From Proteromonas lacertae (taxonomy: Eukaryota; Sar; Bigyra; Opalinata; Proteromonadidae), in NCBI GenBank assembly GCA_002245135.1, contig NGBS01000010.1:141140-205139 (forward strand): a stretch of DNA of 64,000 bases, given 5' to 3'. Position 1 is the stretch's first letter. Each line of letters starts with the position of its first letter. Of this stretch, positions 53,101 through 64,000 are shown one piece after another. Below the pieces are notes generated by a model. That model did no database searches. It was given only the letters and a program-made list of their open reading frames with translations, and had not been told where the DNA came from. The position numbers and the translations under genes are program-made.

Positions 53101-53291
53101 ATGAAACTCCAGAATTATTAGAAAAGCAAAAACAGCAGATAATTTCTTGTACTAAAGAAGAAATACTACAATCTTATAAAGAGGTATTAGAACCAAATAT
53201 AAATCGTTCTTCACATGCAGTATGGGGTACAAAACGTAATTGCCCTACATACAAAGCATTAAATTGGGATGTGTTGGAGATTTCGACATGA
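50148..53291 (+). CDS. PITRM1: Presequence protease (M16C metalloprotease, PITRM1/PreP type)
   Basis: Degrades cleaved mitochondrial targeting peptides in the matrix. Two introns (50204-50233, 30 nt; 51714-51764, 51 nt) leave ~1,020 residues (human 1,037). Splicing the first gives a basic, Ser/Arg-rich N-terminus suited to mitochondrial import. The inverted zinc motif HILEH is at spliced residues 99-103, followed by the family signatures NTYMNASTYCDRTAYPF, GIVFNEMKEYLYHPE and SHYHPSNCLFYTSGD. The C-terminal half carries the REIRENQGAYG-type segment (HSEIRENQGAYGTSCG), which forms part of the substrate site. It is complete, with no frame break. The gene is divergent from CSA and followed in tandem by a PIG-Y-like gene 168 bp downstream. 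Confidence 0.93.
51711..51764. repeat. TA and TTA microsatellite intron
   Basis: The second intron of the presequence protease gene is almost wholly a TA run followed by seven or eight TTA units. Confidence 0.8.
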
Positions 53292-53459
53292 GAAATAAAA
53301 AAGTGATTATAATATTATATTATTTAAGTTTTAATTATTATTAATGATATATATATATATATATTGATGTGTTTTTGTCTTTGTTTTTGTTTTAAGAATG
53401 TAATTCCAAAATTATAGTCGTTTCATTATTTTTGTTTTGCGTTTTTAGAGATAAAGGAA

Positions 53460-53743
53460 ATGAAATACAAATCATATGGAGTGTTATTCATAGTAATAGC
53501 ACTAATATTGTACATATACACATCGTATAGGTTCTATAATTATTTAAGTAGTTTTGTATGGTTAGTCATCTATTTTGTACCTCATTCACATAATAAATTA
53601 TTTCAAGCACTACAGAATAATCCAATTATGGGGTATTATAGTATATTATAGTTGTTAGACATGAACATTTGATATTCATTCCATCATTAATGCTCTTGAT
53701 GGGTTTATCTTGGTTTAGTTTGCGTCTTTTTAGAAATAATTAA
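53460..53743 (+). CDS. PIGY: PIG-Y-like subunit of GPI-GlcNAc transferase
   Basis: Small ER membrane subunit of the enzyme that starts GPI-anchor synthesis. The simple ORF stops early; removing a 26-nt intron (53633-53658, GTATTA to TTAG) restores an 85-residue protein. It has a first membrane helix (VLFIVIALILYIY), a middle stretch LFQALQNNPIMGHEHLIFIP and a second helix ending LSWFSLRLFRNN. The tail matches the family ending of the type W-(x)4-(I/L)-KLF-(R/K)H-(N/A), and the N-P-x-x-A-x-(Q/N) like spacing before it resembles the plant form. The match is by memory of short sequences, and the protein is small, so some doubt remains. No other GPI gene is nearby. Confidence 0.65.
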
Positions 53744-54789
53744 GTTTTAAAGAAAGGTGTTCATAATACGTAAGTTAAAATTATGGTTTTGTTTGTGAAG
53801 AATGAAAATATGTTGTTTAAGAGTAATTAATTTGTGAATTAATATAAATTAGACATAATTATTAATACAATTTAGCGCTTAGAATAATATAACCGTTGGT
53901 TGAGAACATTTTGTTTTTATCTTGTCTGTGCAATGCATCTATGTATTAATTAATTCAATTTTATATATAACATTAACTGTATTTATATATCTACCCATAT
54001 TCATATTTCTTTTTAAAAATACAATAATGAAGGTTATTAAAAGTTCAAATCATATATATTTTAGTATATGTTTATCTAATAGATTATTTACTACATTTTA
54101 GACAACTATAAAGCAGCGACTTCCTAAATCAAAAAGATGATTTACTAAATCAATACACTCTTCAATTAAAACAGTATAGTTGATAAGTAGTATAAATCAT
54201 AAAAAGAATGTAACAAAGTTTTCAAGATATAATATCACTTTACATATAGTCGTTTCAGATTCTTATAAAGTTAACTTTCTGTTGCTGTAAATAATATTTT
54301 TAATTTGTTATTTTATATATCTAAGTAATATGTTATAAACGTATTTAATAATGGTTAAAAAAGTTCTAAACTACATAATTTCACTTAAATGATAATCAAA
54401 AGAGGAAACAATAAATATTATGTATATTACAACTGAGATATATCAGCATAAATAGAGCAAATAAATTGCAATTTAAATATAACCATAATTAATCAACTTG
54501 ATCTAAATGGCAACTGTATTTAGTAATTTAGAAAAGAATTGTGATATATCAAAGCGTTGAAATAATTTTAAACATCATTGGTGCAATATTGTTTGTTAAT
54601 ACAACTACTATTATGTTACATACTATGTAATATGAGTTAATTAAGTAAAAAATGCAATATCAAGGAAAAATATAGTTATGGATATGAAAATCGGTATTTT
54701 AATTTAAAATATCGGTTCGAAAATATTCTCAAGAATAAAAGAAGAAAAAGTAAGTAGTTCAACGTTTCTGTTAACTTAAATCGTATACA
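53744..54789. other. Intergenic, no gene seen
   Basis: About 1 kb of A/T-rich DNA without an open frame or a splice-joined coding signal on either strand. Near its right end (54,690-54,735) are imperfect repeats of ATCGGT and a small palindrome ATTCTCAAGAAT upstream of the heat shock factor gene. Confidence 0.5.
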
Positions 54790-55586
54790 ATGCAAACACC
54801 CTCACGTCCTCGAAAATCTGTACCCCAATTTTTAATAAAATTATACAAAATTGTGGAAGATCCTTCGACACAACATCTTATTCACTGGAATGACTTAGTA
54901 TTAAAATAATATAACTAATTACATTATAGGGAGATTCTTTTATAGTTACAGACCCAAATAAGTTTGCTTCAAATGTCTTAATGAGATACTTCAAGCATTC
55001 AAACTACACATCATTCACACGTCAATTGAACTACTATAATTTCAAAAAAGTAGACCAACAGTCAATTCCTCATCATAGGAATCAAAATGTCACATTTTCT
55101 CACCCTTTCTTTCAAAGGTGTCATCCAGAAGACATGAAAAATATTATGAGAAAGCATCAATCACCAGTAAGCCCACGTCGTATGTCTCCCACTACAATAA
55201 TGGATTTACAACATCCAAGATTTATGTCATTACAGGATACCATACAACACTGTGAGAATGAACGTTCACAAAATAGTAGTAATCAATTGCAAGAACAACA
55301 TGAACAATATCAATCTCAACAATCACACAATCAACAGCAGCCTCAAGGTCCCACTTATTTGAGATCTAGAGCACATGATATACGATTCAGTAATTTCATA
55401 GATAGTGAATTATACTACGCTCCACTATCTCCACCACCAGAATTCTCTTTTAACACAAGTCCTGTTGTTCCACCACTACTTGTACCACCATCATATGAAA
55501 TGTCTGATAGTAGTGACGACACTTTATTTAGCCCAGATGATTTAGATTTCCTTCTGGACGAAGATTCTCCTAATTCCAATCAATAA
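54790..55586 (+). CDS. Heat shock transcription factor family protein
   Basis: Two exons with a 32-nt intron at 54898-54929; 254 residues starting [20 protein letters not shown]. Residues ~10-110 form an HSF-type winged-helix DNA-binding domain: [11 protein letters not shown], then [18 protein letters not shown], the recognition-helix region [19 protein letters not shown] and [12 protein letters not shown]. The usual long leucine-zipper trimerisation repeat is missing or very short. Instead there is a Gln/His/Asn-rich stretch and a C-terminal acidic tail ([20 protein letters not shown]) that looks like an activation region. The missing zipper suggests monomeric or atypical binding, as in some protist HSF-family proteins. 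Confidence 0.9.
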
Positions 55587-56401
55587 GATGTGTTGCTTAC
55601 ATTATACGATTTAATATGTTTTTATAAATATTGGGATTCGCTATTACCATCAGAAACAACATAACTTTGGATATTATTATTTATAATGTATATCATGTTT
55701 ATGTGGAGATATATTCTATTAATATAACATAACATCATAGTAAATACAACTGCTTTAACACTTCTTTATTTATACCATTCAAGAGTTATGAGAATTATTC
55801 TACTTATATACTTTATTATTATTTAATAATTAATTGAAAAACATATACATTATGCCATTTTTATCATCAATCAACTTAATTTTCAATTATTAAATAATTG
55901 TTCTTATTTTATAAAAAATTCGGAATATAGACTTCGCCACATTATTTGAATATTCCTATTGTATTCATTTCACAGAGTTACGTTATTCAAATACATTCGC
56001 TTAACTACAGTAAAACTAATTATAAAACTACTTCACTCAAGGTTATTACTGTATATAATTGTCTATAACTACACACAATAGCATCATCCAGTATTCATAT
56101 TATATCGCCATATATTTTAATCTCGTTCTTCTGTGAAGTTATTAAGATGATATAAATATGCTGAAATATATATCTCAGTTTGTGCATCATTGTTTCATTA
56201 TTGCATTAAAAGGAAATTATTACCAAAATAGAGTGATTTGGTATAATCTCTGGATACAACCTTCTATGATATAAATTTCGTTATTTATTCATACTATCAA
56301 GTAAATTGATTATGTATAATGATTATTGGAGTATATTAATCATCACAACATGAGATAAACGAAAAAGATCAAAATAGATTTTAAAATATTTAAATTTTTA
56401 A
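55587..56401. other. Intergenic, no gene seen
   Basis: About 0.8 kb of A/T-rich DNA between the heat shock factor gene and the next start codon. No coding signal, RNA gene or repeat worth naming. Confidence 0.5.
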
Positions 56402-59400
56402 ATGAATAACACTATCATAGAAGTACATGATAAATTAATACAGTATTTATATACAATATTAATAATAGGGAGTACCAATTCCAAGGCTTGGATAATAAAA
56501 CTATTCTGTTTCTAGTTCCATTACAAATAGTTCGTTTAGATTATCTTCAATCATGTAGAGTCTTGTTTTGTATTAAATGAATTATTAATGATGATGTAGG
56601 TTGTCATTGTGAAGCTGTATATGTTTCTAATTCCAATGATTGTTGTTTTTCTGTTGATTGGTATAGTTCATATATACATTTATTACTTAGTGGTAAATTA
56701 TTTTTAGAAAAATCACACGAAATGAGTTTTTATATACAATCACAAGAATCAGCTTTTCTATCAGACTCAGATTCAATATATTTCTTCAAAAGATATGAAT
56801 ATTGTAAAATGAAAAACTCAAAAGAAGGAGAATACTATCCTCTATCAACAATAGTGTATGATTTAACAAGTACTCTAACAAAGAGATTATTACCACATTA
56901 TTCATTCATTCGTATATAATACAAATTTTTTTTATGTATATATCATTCTAGAACCAGGAAGTTATTATGATTATTCATCGCAAGAATATACAATAAATGG
57001 GAAAGAAAAAATAAGAGAAATATTCTATTATTTCGATAGAAATTGTTCAAACAAGTTAGAATTAAAAGAGATTCAAAGATTCATTCATAAATTATCAATA
57101 AAATTACCAACAGATGCTAATGAATTAAAAGAATCATTGATTTTAATGGACATTCAAATTAAAAATGATTCAGAAAATGAAGATAATTTCTGTATAACAT
57201 TTGATCAGTTTTATGTATTATATCAAAGATTATGTCAATCTCAATTTAATGAACATATTATTAAATTATCATTAAGTATATAATACATAATGTTATAATA
57301 TATACTTTATTAGACTATATGAATCACTATCCCTTATATTTAACATTACATAATTTAAGAAAACATAATGACAAATATCCATTAGTCCATAAATATACAA
57401 ATAAAAATGTAAATGAAAACAATGTAGGAAGAAGAGATTCAGATATATATGACAATTCTGAAGAAAATATAGATAATTCAGCAGCAAATGGCATCAAAAA
57501 GAGAAAAGAAACAAAATCATCTAAAATGAATAGTAATCACAAAGAAAGAGATGAGAAAGCTAGTGATAAAGATAAGAATGGGATTAATGATGAGAATGTA
57601 GTAAATGATGATGGATTTGATGATTCTGAATTTAATAATAATGAAGATGAGGATGAATCAAATAACAGTAAAGAAAAAGAACGAATTAATCAAACTCCAA
57701 ATGACTCATTTGATGATGATTCCTTTGATAATGATAATGATAACAGTGAAGATAAAGAAAGTAATAAATCCCATATAACTTCACTTTCATCATCAACAGA
57801 AGATGATTTTGATGAGAATAACAATAAGAAAGGTAGTGATGAAGAGAATGACAATGAAGATGATAAACAACAGAAATATATTGATTGGATTAATGAATAT
57901 GAAGATAAATTGAAGAATTCATTTTATATATCAGAAGAAGAGGAAGGAAGTAATAAAAATAGCAATGAGAATAAAGAGTTTGATAGAAAAAAATATCAAC
58001 AGTTTATGAAACATTTTTCAAAATCAAAAGCTACATTATACACTGATAAATATGATTTTGAAAATGCTTCAAATGATATAAATCTATCTATAAAATCAGA
58101 TGAAGTTGATAAATATTTATACTATATATACTGCAAAAAGATGAATAAAAATATATCATGTAATATATCAAAGTATAAATTAAGGCATAAAGATTTTGTA
58201 GATTATATAAACAAACTGATTCCTGAGAGTATAATGCCTATTCGAAGAATGATAAAATATGATGAAAAAGAAATGTGTGAATTTGAAAAGAGATTATTTG
58301 TCAAATTTGAATTAAGTAGAGAATCTTATTCATCTCCAAAATATATTAAGTTCAAAAAGCATTTCAATATTACTGAATATATGAAGATAAGAGAATGTAT
58401 TAAAGGTTGTTTGAAATGTATTGGATATTCAGTTAAATATAGTGAAATAATATATGATATAATAATAGATATGTATTACCATAATAGAATTGAAGAAAGC
58501 TTCTTTAAAGAAAAATTTGAGATGAAATGTGTAGAATATAATGAAAAAGAGAAAGAGAATCAGTTACTAGATAGAAGTAAAGAATGTTATATAGAAAATA
58601 AAAGAAAAGAAAGTCTATTATTCTTTATGATTAGTTTTATATTCTTCGCAAATCCTGGTTATATAAGATATTCAAAGTTAAAGGAAATATTTCAAAAGAA
58701 TAATGTTGAATTATATTCCAATGATTATATATATTTATTGAACTTTCAATCTCAGTTCAGATCTTGCCTTATGCATATTATCAAATCACTTCCATCTTTG
58801 TTGCTTGAAGCAATAAAAGAGTTAGATATGAAAGAAAATATTCATATGTGTGAACAGTATATTAGTTATATTAAAACATTTGATTTAATAAAATATATCA
58901 GTAATATTCTATTATATAAATATCCAATGTTACAGATCAATTTCGAGAAAAATGATAAAAAGAATTTCTTGGAATATTTATCAGGTGATAGACCTAATGA
59001 TATATCATTTGATCCTTATAAATTACTTATTAAATATTATAATTTAGCAGACAAATATATTGTTGAAGAAGCAATAATCTATGCTTATCGTTGGCTGTAT
59101 TCTAAAGAAGGAAAATGGTTTGTCCAACTACATAATAAAAGAAATAAATGTTCTGAAAAGAAATCAAAATTAGATATGTTTCAGAAATGTAAATTACAAC
59201 AAATAGAAAGATGAAAAATGAAATTCATACAGACAATTCTATACTAAAAGATATATACTATCAATATCTACTTAGAAATAATGGATCAAAACCTGTTTCT
59301 TCATTTGATAGTTTCTTAAGTGCAAGAGGAAAAAGAAATGAAATTGATAAAAATGTAGAAATTCAAGAATATATATATGCAATTGATAATGATCTATTAG

Positions 59401-59838
59401 ATGAAAGTGTAAGTATTAGTGAGTATTTAAAGAATCCTGAGAGTTATATAAAAGAAGAAGAAAAGAAAAGTTTTTAAATGAAGATGTAGTAGTCAAAGTA
59501 AAAGAAGTGTAAGACGAAATAAGGAAATAGAAAACCATGAAATAGTTAAACATCCATATCTAAAAAGAAAAATATATCCTGGAATTAGTAGAATCCCAAG
59601 ATTAACTAAAAGAATTGGGAAAAAGAGAATAAATAAGACTAAAAATAAAATAGAATTAGAAGAGAGAAAAGATGTTCAAAGTGTTGGTGAAGATGAAGAA
59701 AAATGGGGAGAGAAAGGAAATGATGGTGATATTCAGGATGATAATAATGAAGTATCAGAAGAAAATGATAATAAAGATAAAGAAATAGACACTTTCAACT
59801 TACCAGTTGAATTAGATAATAGTAATAGAGAAGAATGA
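56402..59838 (+). CDS. EF-hand-like protein with acidic linker, unrecognised
   Basis: Assembled from five exons using introns at 56443-56468 (26 nt), 56570-56599 (30), 56912-56951 (40) and 57276-57313 (38), all starting GTAT. The start is the ATG at 56402. An EF-hand-like loop (FDRNCSNKLELKEIQRF) with a second possible helix-loop-helix follows the third intron. Then come ~200 residues very rich in D, E, N and S, a ~380-residue globular helical region (58,060-59,200), and a Lys/Arg then acidic tail ending at TGA 59836. The frame breaks near 59,211 and again near 59,470-59,490; the coding character continues past both, so indels are more likely than true ends. No family recognised. Confidence 0.5.
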
Positions 59839-59949
59839 TAATATTGCATATTTATGTTCATTTTCACTTCTTTAAAAGTTTTTGAATGGGTAGCAACCTT
59901 TTCCTATCTTAAAAAATCAAACACATTCAAATCAGAATCAAATCTAAAT

Positions 59950-60841
59950 ATGAAACTTTTCTTTTTTGTTGTGTTTTGAGTGTAATATATTCATATCCAC
60001 AATTTATGAAATTAATTCCTAATTCTGATAAAGGTAGGACTGTTAAATTTATCTTTATTTAGTTCCATGTAACAAAGAAGCTCAATGTGGGAATAACAAT
60101 ATCTGTAAAGCTCCAGGTCATATAAAATGCAATGGTGGTGATTTAGATAAGTTTGGTATGAAGTAATAATATTATTTTTTAGGAAAATCATTCAAGAAAG
60201 GTGCTAAGCCAGATAAATCTGGTTGGGATATAATAGAAGAGTTTAAAAATAGAGGTGTAAACATTACTAGTGGGAAATACATATGGAGTGAATGGTTGTG
60301 TCTAATGGACAGTGATGGAGACGGTAAGACTAACGGAGATGAGTTGGGAGATCCATGCTGTGTATATAATCCAGGAGATGTTCCATTTCGAACAATGTTT
60401 ATATCAAATCCAGGAGATAGTACAAGTGTAACGAAAGAACCATCATGTTATTTAAATGGAGTTCCATCAACACCTGAAATATATAACTTAAAAGAAGAAG
60501 AAAATGGAGAAATGAAACTTGAAATAAAAGATAAAGAGAATGAATGTATATGTAAATACAAAATTTCAATAAATAAGATAATGAGTGAAATTAATAGTAA
60601 AGCTAAGATGATAGAATATTATTTATCCCCAAATGCCAAAATATTTGATTTATCTTTTCTCAATAAATCTATGAAATATGAAATTGAAATTGTGTCAATG
60701 AATATGAAAGGAGAATCACAAAAACTGATAAAAGAAATAGAGAAGAAATACAGTAGCAATATTATCAACTATCCATCGAGTTATAGTCCACTAGTATTAT
60801 TGATATATTTATTAACTAAATATAGAGAGCAGGGACTTTAG
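59950..60841 (+). CDS. Temptin-like secreted protein with FN3-like domain
   Basis: Introns at 60034-60062 (29 nt) and 60156-60182 (27 nt). The ATG at 59950 opens a signal peptide, but a one-base indel in the T-rich run near 59,955-59,975 is needed to join it to YSYPQFMKLIPNSDKVPC. The mature part shows a temptin domain: YPQFMKLIPN, a cysteine-containing middle, WSEWLCLMDSDGDGKTNGDE and LGDPCC. Temptin is a molluscan pheromone protein, and temptin-like domains occur in secreted or surface proteins of protists. An FN3-like segment (from PSTPEIYNL) follows, then a hydrophobic stretch SPLVLLIYLL at the end. That last stretch, and the reductase gene that starts 15 bp later, raise the possibility of one fused gene. 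Confidence 0.75.
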
Positions 60842-60855
60842 GGTTAGCAAAGAGT

Positions 60856-62591
60856 ATGAAAAAACAATCCAAAATGGTAAATACATTTTACACTCTTTTG
60901 CAGATACTAATTGTATTAGAAATTGTTAAATCCTTATTAAGAGTATGTTTATACTTTATTTATTGTATGTTAATAGAAATATAAATATAGATATTATCTC
61001 TATATAAAATCAGATATTTTATTGAAAGATATAAGAGTTAGTAAATATCATTTAGTGTTATATTGTTGTGTAATAATCAGTTCATTATCGTTATTATATA
61101 ATTCATTCTATAAACATGGTATATATGGAATAGGAGTTTGTTTTGGTAAAATTGCTATGATATTAATGGGATTTATATTATTACCTATTACAAAGTTGAA
61201 TATATTTAGTTATTTATTTGGTTGGTCTTTTGATAAGACAATTCGTATTCATAGATTATGTGGATGGGTATGTATTTGGAGTGTTGTTATTCATTTTCTA
61301 ATTATTATAGCATATAAACGAAGTATATTAAGTATATGTGAATAATATTGAATAGGTGTTGAATTTATATATTCGTGGAGTGGTAAAGTTCCTATATTTC
61401 CAGGTACAATTGCATATTTCATATTTGTATTTGTTGGATTATCTTCAAGAAATTCAGTTAGAAGAAAACATTATATGTTTTTCTATTTTGTATTGTTATT
61501 ATTGTGAATATATTAATTTATTAGAGTCATTTATCTACATTAGTTGCATTATATTTTGCATATCTTCATGTCACAAAGTTTATTTACATATTAATCCCTA
61601 GTTTGATTATTTATATAACTGACAAATTAGTGTATTTGTATCAACATTTTCAAAAGACTGAAGTTATTTCACTTAATGTTATTGATGATACTCAGTATAG
61701 AATACAATCTATTATATTGATTATAGATCATCCGTATTGAAAATGGTATTAAAAAAGAAGAATTTCAGGTATAAATCAGGTCAATATGTGTTACTTAACA
61801 TCCCAACAGTGTCAATAATGTCTCATCCATTTTCAATCGCTTCAAATCCAATCAAATACAATGATGGAACATTTGTACTGTATATTAAAGACTTAGGGAA
61901 ATGGACTCATCATTTGAATCAGTTGATATCCAATAATCATTCAAGTGAAGATGGTGAAGATTATGACAATATTACATCCAATACATCTCTAATAATCATC
62001 ATAATAATGTAAGTACTATTAGAATCAAAGATTTAGGTAGTAAATATGTAACAATATTATGGACCTTATGGATATCCAGCAATAGATGTATATATATTCG
62101 TTATTTTTATATTATTCAATAGATTCATAAGTTATAAAGTGATATTGTTTATTGGTGCAGGAGTAGGATGTGTTCCAATGTATTCTTTATTTAGTTACTT
62201 AGCATATCATTCAACAGGAAATGAAGAATATAAAAATGTAAGTTTAATATGGACATTTAGAGGTGACTGCTTATTTAAAGAATGGAAAAATGATTTGAAA
62301 TATATTGTAAGTAATAAAAGTCAATTTCATGTTTATTTGCATTGTACAAAAGGTTATGAAAGCTTAAAGAATGAAACAGATTTTACAATTAACTTTAATC
62401 GTCCAAATATTCAACATTATTAGATGAAATAAGATCTGAATGTATAAATCTAAAAGAAGATACAGTTGGAGTATATATATGTGGAAATGATGATATTGTA
62501 AAAAGAAGTAGTAAGATATACAAGAGAAGAAAATAGTAAAACATCAGGGAGATTTAGGTATGATGTTGATAATGAAACTTTTCACTTTTAG
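60856..62591 (+). CDS. Ferric reductase / NADPH oxidase family enzyme
   Basis: Transmembrane flavocytochrome that passes electrons from NADPH via FAD and two haems across a membrane. Introns at 60877-60903, 60943-60976, 61323-61355, 61490-61524 and 61695-61726 are clear; another is likely near 62,085-62,130. All four haem-ligand histidines are visible: IRIHRLCGW, VVIHF, FYFSHLST and YLHVTKF. The FAD motif is HPFSIAS, the NADPH-side motifs are FIGAGVGCVPM and VGVYICGN, and the C-terminus ends with the family-typical F-x-F-x-x-E/D-x-x-F pattern (RFRYDVDNETFHF). From ~62,000 on, about five one-base shifts break the frame although the motifs are in order, so sequence error is likelier than decay. 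FRE and NOX types cannot be separated here. Confidence 0.75.
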
Positions 62592-62662
62592 GTAATTATC
62601 TTCTTATTTTTCTTTTCTTTTTATTTAAAAGCAAAAACAAAAACAAAAAAACATATTAAAAA

Positions 62663-64000
62663 CTAATCTAACTTTTTCAAGCATTCTAAACACAATTCTT
62701 TATGAATATTATTCATGATTTTGGATGTTTTTATTAGTGAAGAATCTACTACACTATTACTGTTGTTATTCTTTAACAAATTAATTTCATTAGAAATATA
62801 TCAAACAATTATCGATGTAGATATTCTCTATCAACGTATATAAATCACATGTACAACTATCCATATATTTATTAATTAATAACAAGAATTTAGAATCATT
62901 AGAGTTATATTGTATTTTGAAACACTTATTATTCATCTTCATTATTCTTACATTTGTAAAACTATTTAAATCTCTTGGAAACTTTCTTTCCATAACAATA
63001 ATGTTTTGTTGTATATCTCTACTTTTTCACTTCCATTGTTTTGACTTAAAACCACATTCGATAAGTTGTAGTTGATTAAATACTCAATATATTCATTGTT
63101 CTATACAATAATATAAGTCAATATATATTATACATCAATTCTACATCAATTCTATATATAAAATAGATATTAATAAATGATGGTAATTTATTATCTGATT
63201 GATTCAAATTACAATCTATTTGTATATCAATACTTTGAGATGGTAAAATATGTTCAGTCTGTTGTTCAATATTATAAATAGTCGAATACAATACTCCATC
63301 ACTAATTATCATTATTTCACAGTTATTTAAATCATATTTACTACAATTATTTATTTTCAACTCTATAGCTACAATATTATCATATATAATTGATATTCTA
63401 TTATCTACAAGTTCACACTTCTTATTATTCATATTCTGATCATTTGGTGTTATAGAAATACTTTTCTCTATATTTGATAATGTCAATGTAGATGGAATAA
63501 AAGAATCAAACTTACTTCTATCATATTTTAAACTAATATGATTAAGGTTTAAAGAAATATCTCTATTGAATATTTGATTATCAAATCTACCTTATGCATT
63601 TCTACCTCATTGTTATTTAATATATTCTCAACCATCTCATTATATTTCAATGAAATTGATGATAAAACTTTACTCATAACTTCTCCATCATTATTTTCAT
63701 TTACCATTTTACTATCAATAGTTGAATATTGTTTAGTAATAAATGAATTTGTTATATACATACTATTATCATTCATTGTATATAGAATGCAATTAGATAC
63801 TTATAATAATTTCATTTATATTATCGATTTTCTCATTTGCAATCAATAACTGAGATTGACTTTTAGAATCAATATCAATTATTTCTAATGAATTAATGAC
63901 AAATCCTTTTTCTAATAGATTTGGTTGATAATATTTAATATGCCTCACATTCTCACAGTTAATCACAGTTCTGTCTATATAATTCTCTTGAGATATTATA
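62663..64000 (-). CDS. Unrecognised protein, 3' part, frame-broken
   Basis: Minus-strand coding sequence that enters from beyond the right edge and ends at TAG 62663-62665. It reads on in pieces across at least four frame breaks (about 63,790, 63,577, 63,000 and 62,780), most next to short homopolymers, with one likely intron near 63,083-63,115 of the usual type. The protein is rich in N, I, S and D, with beta-like alternation and no signal peptide, membrane helix or motif that I can name. Coding character is consistent across the breaks. It could be a decaying gene or an intact gene with sequence errors; the errors in the neighbouring reductase favour the second. Confidence 0.4.

Noticed and set aside
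54711-54735. A heat shock element upstream of the heat shock factor gene
   Set aside because: TTC and GAA blocks are present but their spacings (0 and 4 bases) do not fit the 5-bp nGAAn unit array, so autoregulation is not supported.
1-64000. CRISPR arrays, bacterial operons, rRNA or tRNA genes
   Set aside because: No regularly spaced direct repeats, no ribosome-binding sites, and no tRNA box or rRNA-like sequence found; the gene structure is eukaryotic throughout.

Overview
This window is nuclear DNA of a unicellular eukaryote, not of a bacterium. Genes are split by GT-AG introns of only about 26-50 nt, base composition is strongly AT-rich (about three quarters A+T by eye), intergenic gaps are often near 100 bp, and TAA, TAG and TGA all act as stops. 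The recognisable genes are eukaryotic housekeeping or signalling genes: proteasome beta-2, ERCC8/CSA, presequence protease, PIG-Y, heat shock factor, a ferric reductase/NADPH oxidase family enzyme and a SEC23 fragment. Giant secreted FN3/PA14/filamin-type proteins and temptin-like proteins fit a heterotrophic protist, possibly a stramenopile, but the lineage is an inference I cannot settle from this sequence.

Layout. 1-6.5 kb: the 3' part of a coiled-coil protein gene, a hidden two-exon small basic protein (minus), a CAP-Gly/WD40 fusion protein (minus), an unrecognised six-exon gene, and proteasome subunit beta type-2 (minus). 6.8-43.5 kb: one enormous gene of about 36.7 kb encoding a secreted protein of about 12,200 residues. 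It is built from fibronectin type III domains, three PA14 domains, filamin-like repeats and dozens of copies of a module of about 80-95 residues that is nested inside the FN3 and filamin-like domains. Its reading frame is broken at three single-base indels that look like sequence errors. 43.5-45.4 kb: gene-poor, holding a transposon-like terminal repeat and a broken SEC23 N-terminal fragment. 45.4-53.7 kb: a divergent Hsp70-like protein, an ankyrin protein with a myristoylation/palmitoylation N-terminus (minus), ERCC8/CSA (minus), PITRM1-type presequence protease and a PIG-Y-like small membrane protein. 53.7-56.4 kb: mostly empty apart from a heat shock factor gene. 56.4-64 kb: an EF-hand-like acidic protein, a temptin-like secreted protein directly followed by (perhaps fused to) a ferric reductase/NOX enzyme, and an unidentified minus-strand gene that runs off the window.

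The genes form no operon; most are unrelated housekeeping functions packed tightly with divergent or convergent neighbours. The 59-64 kb end shows many one-base frame breaks inside otherwise conserved genes. These are best explained by homopolymer errors, and the reading frames there should be used with care. The most novel content is the giant gene and its nested module; the temptin-reductase pairing and the very uniform tiny introns (nearly all beginning GTAT) are also worth a look.
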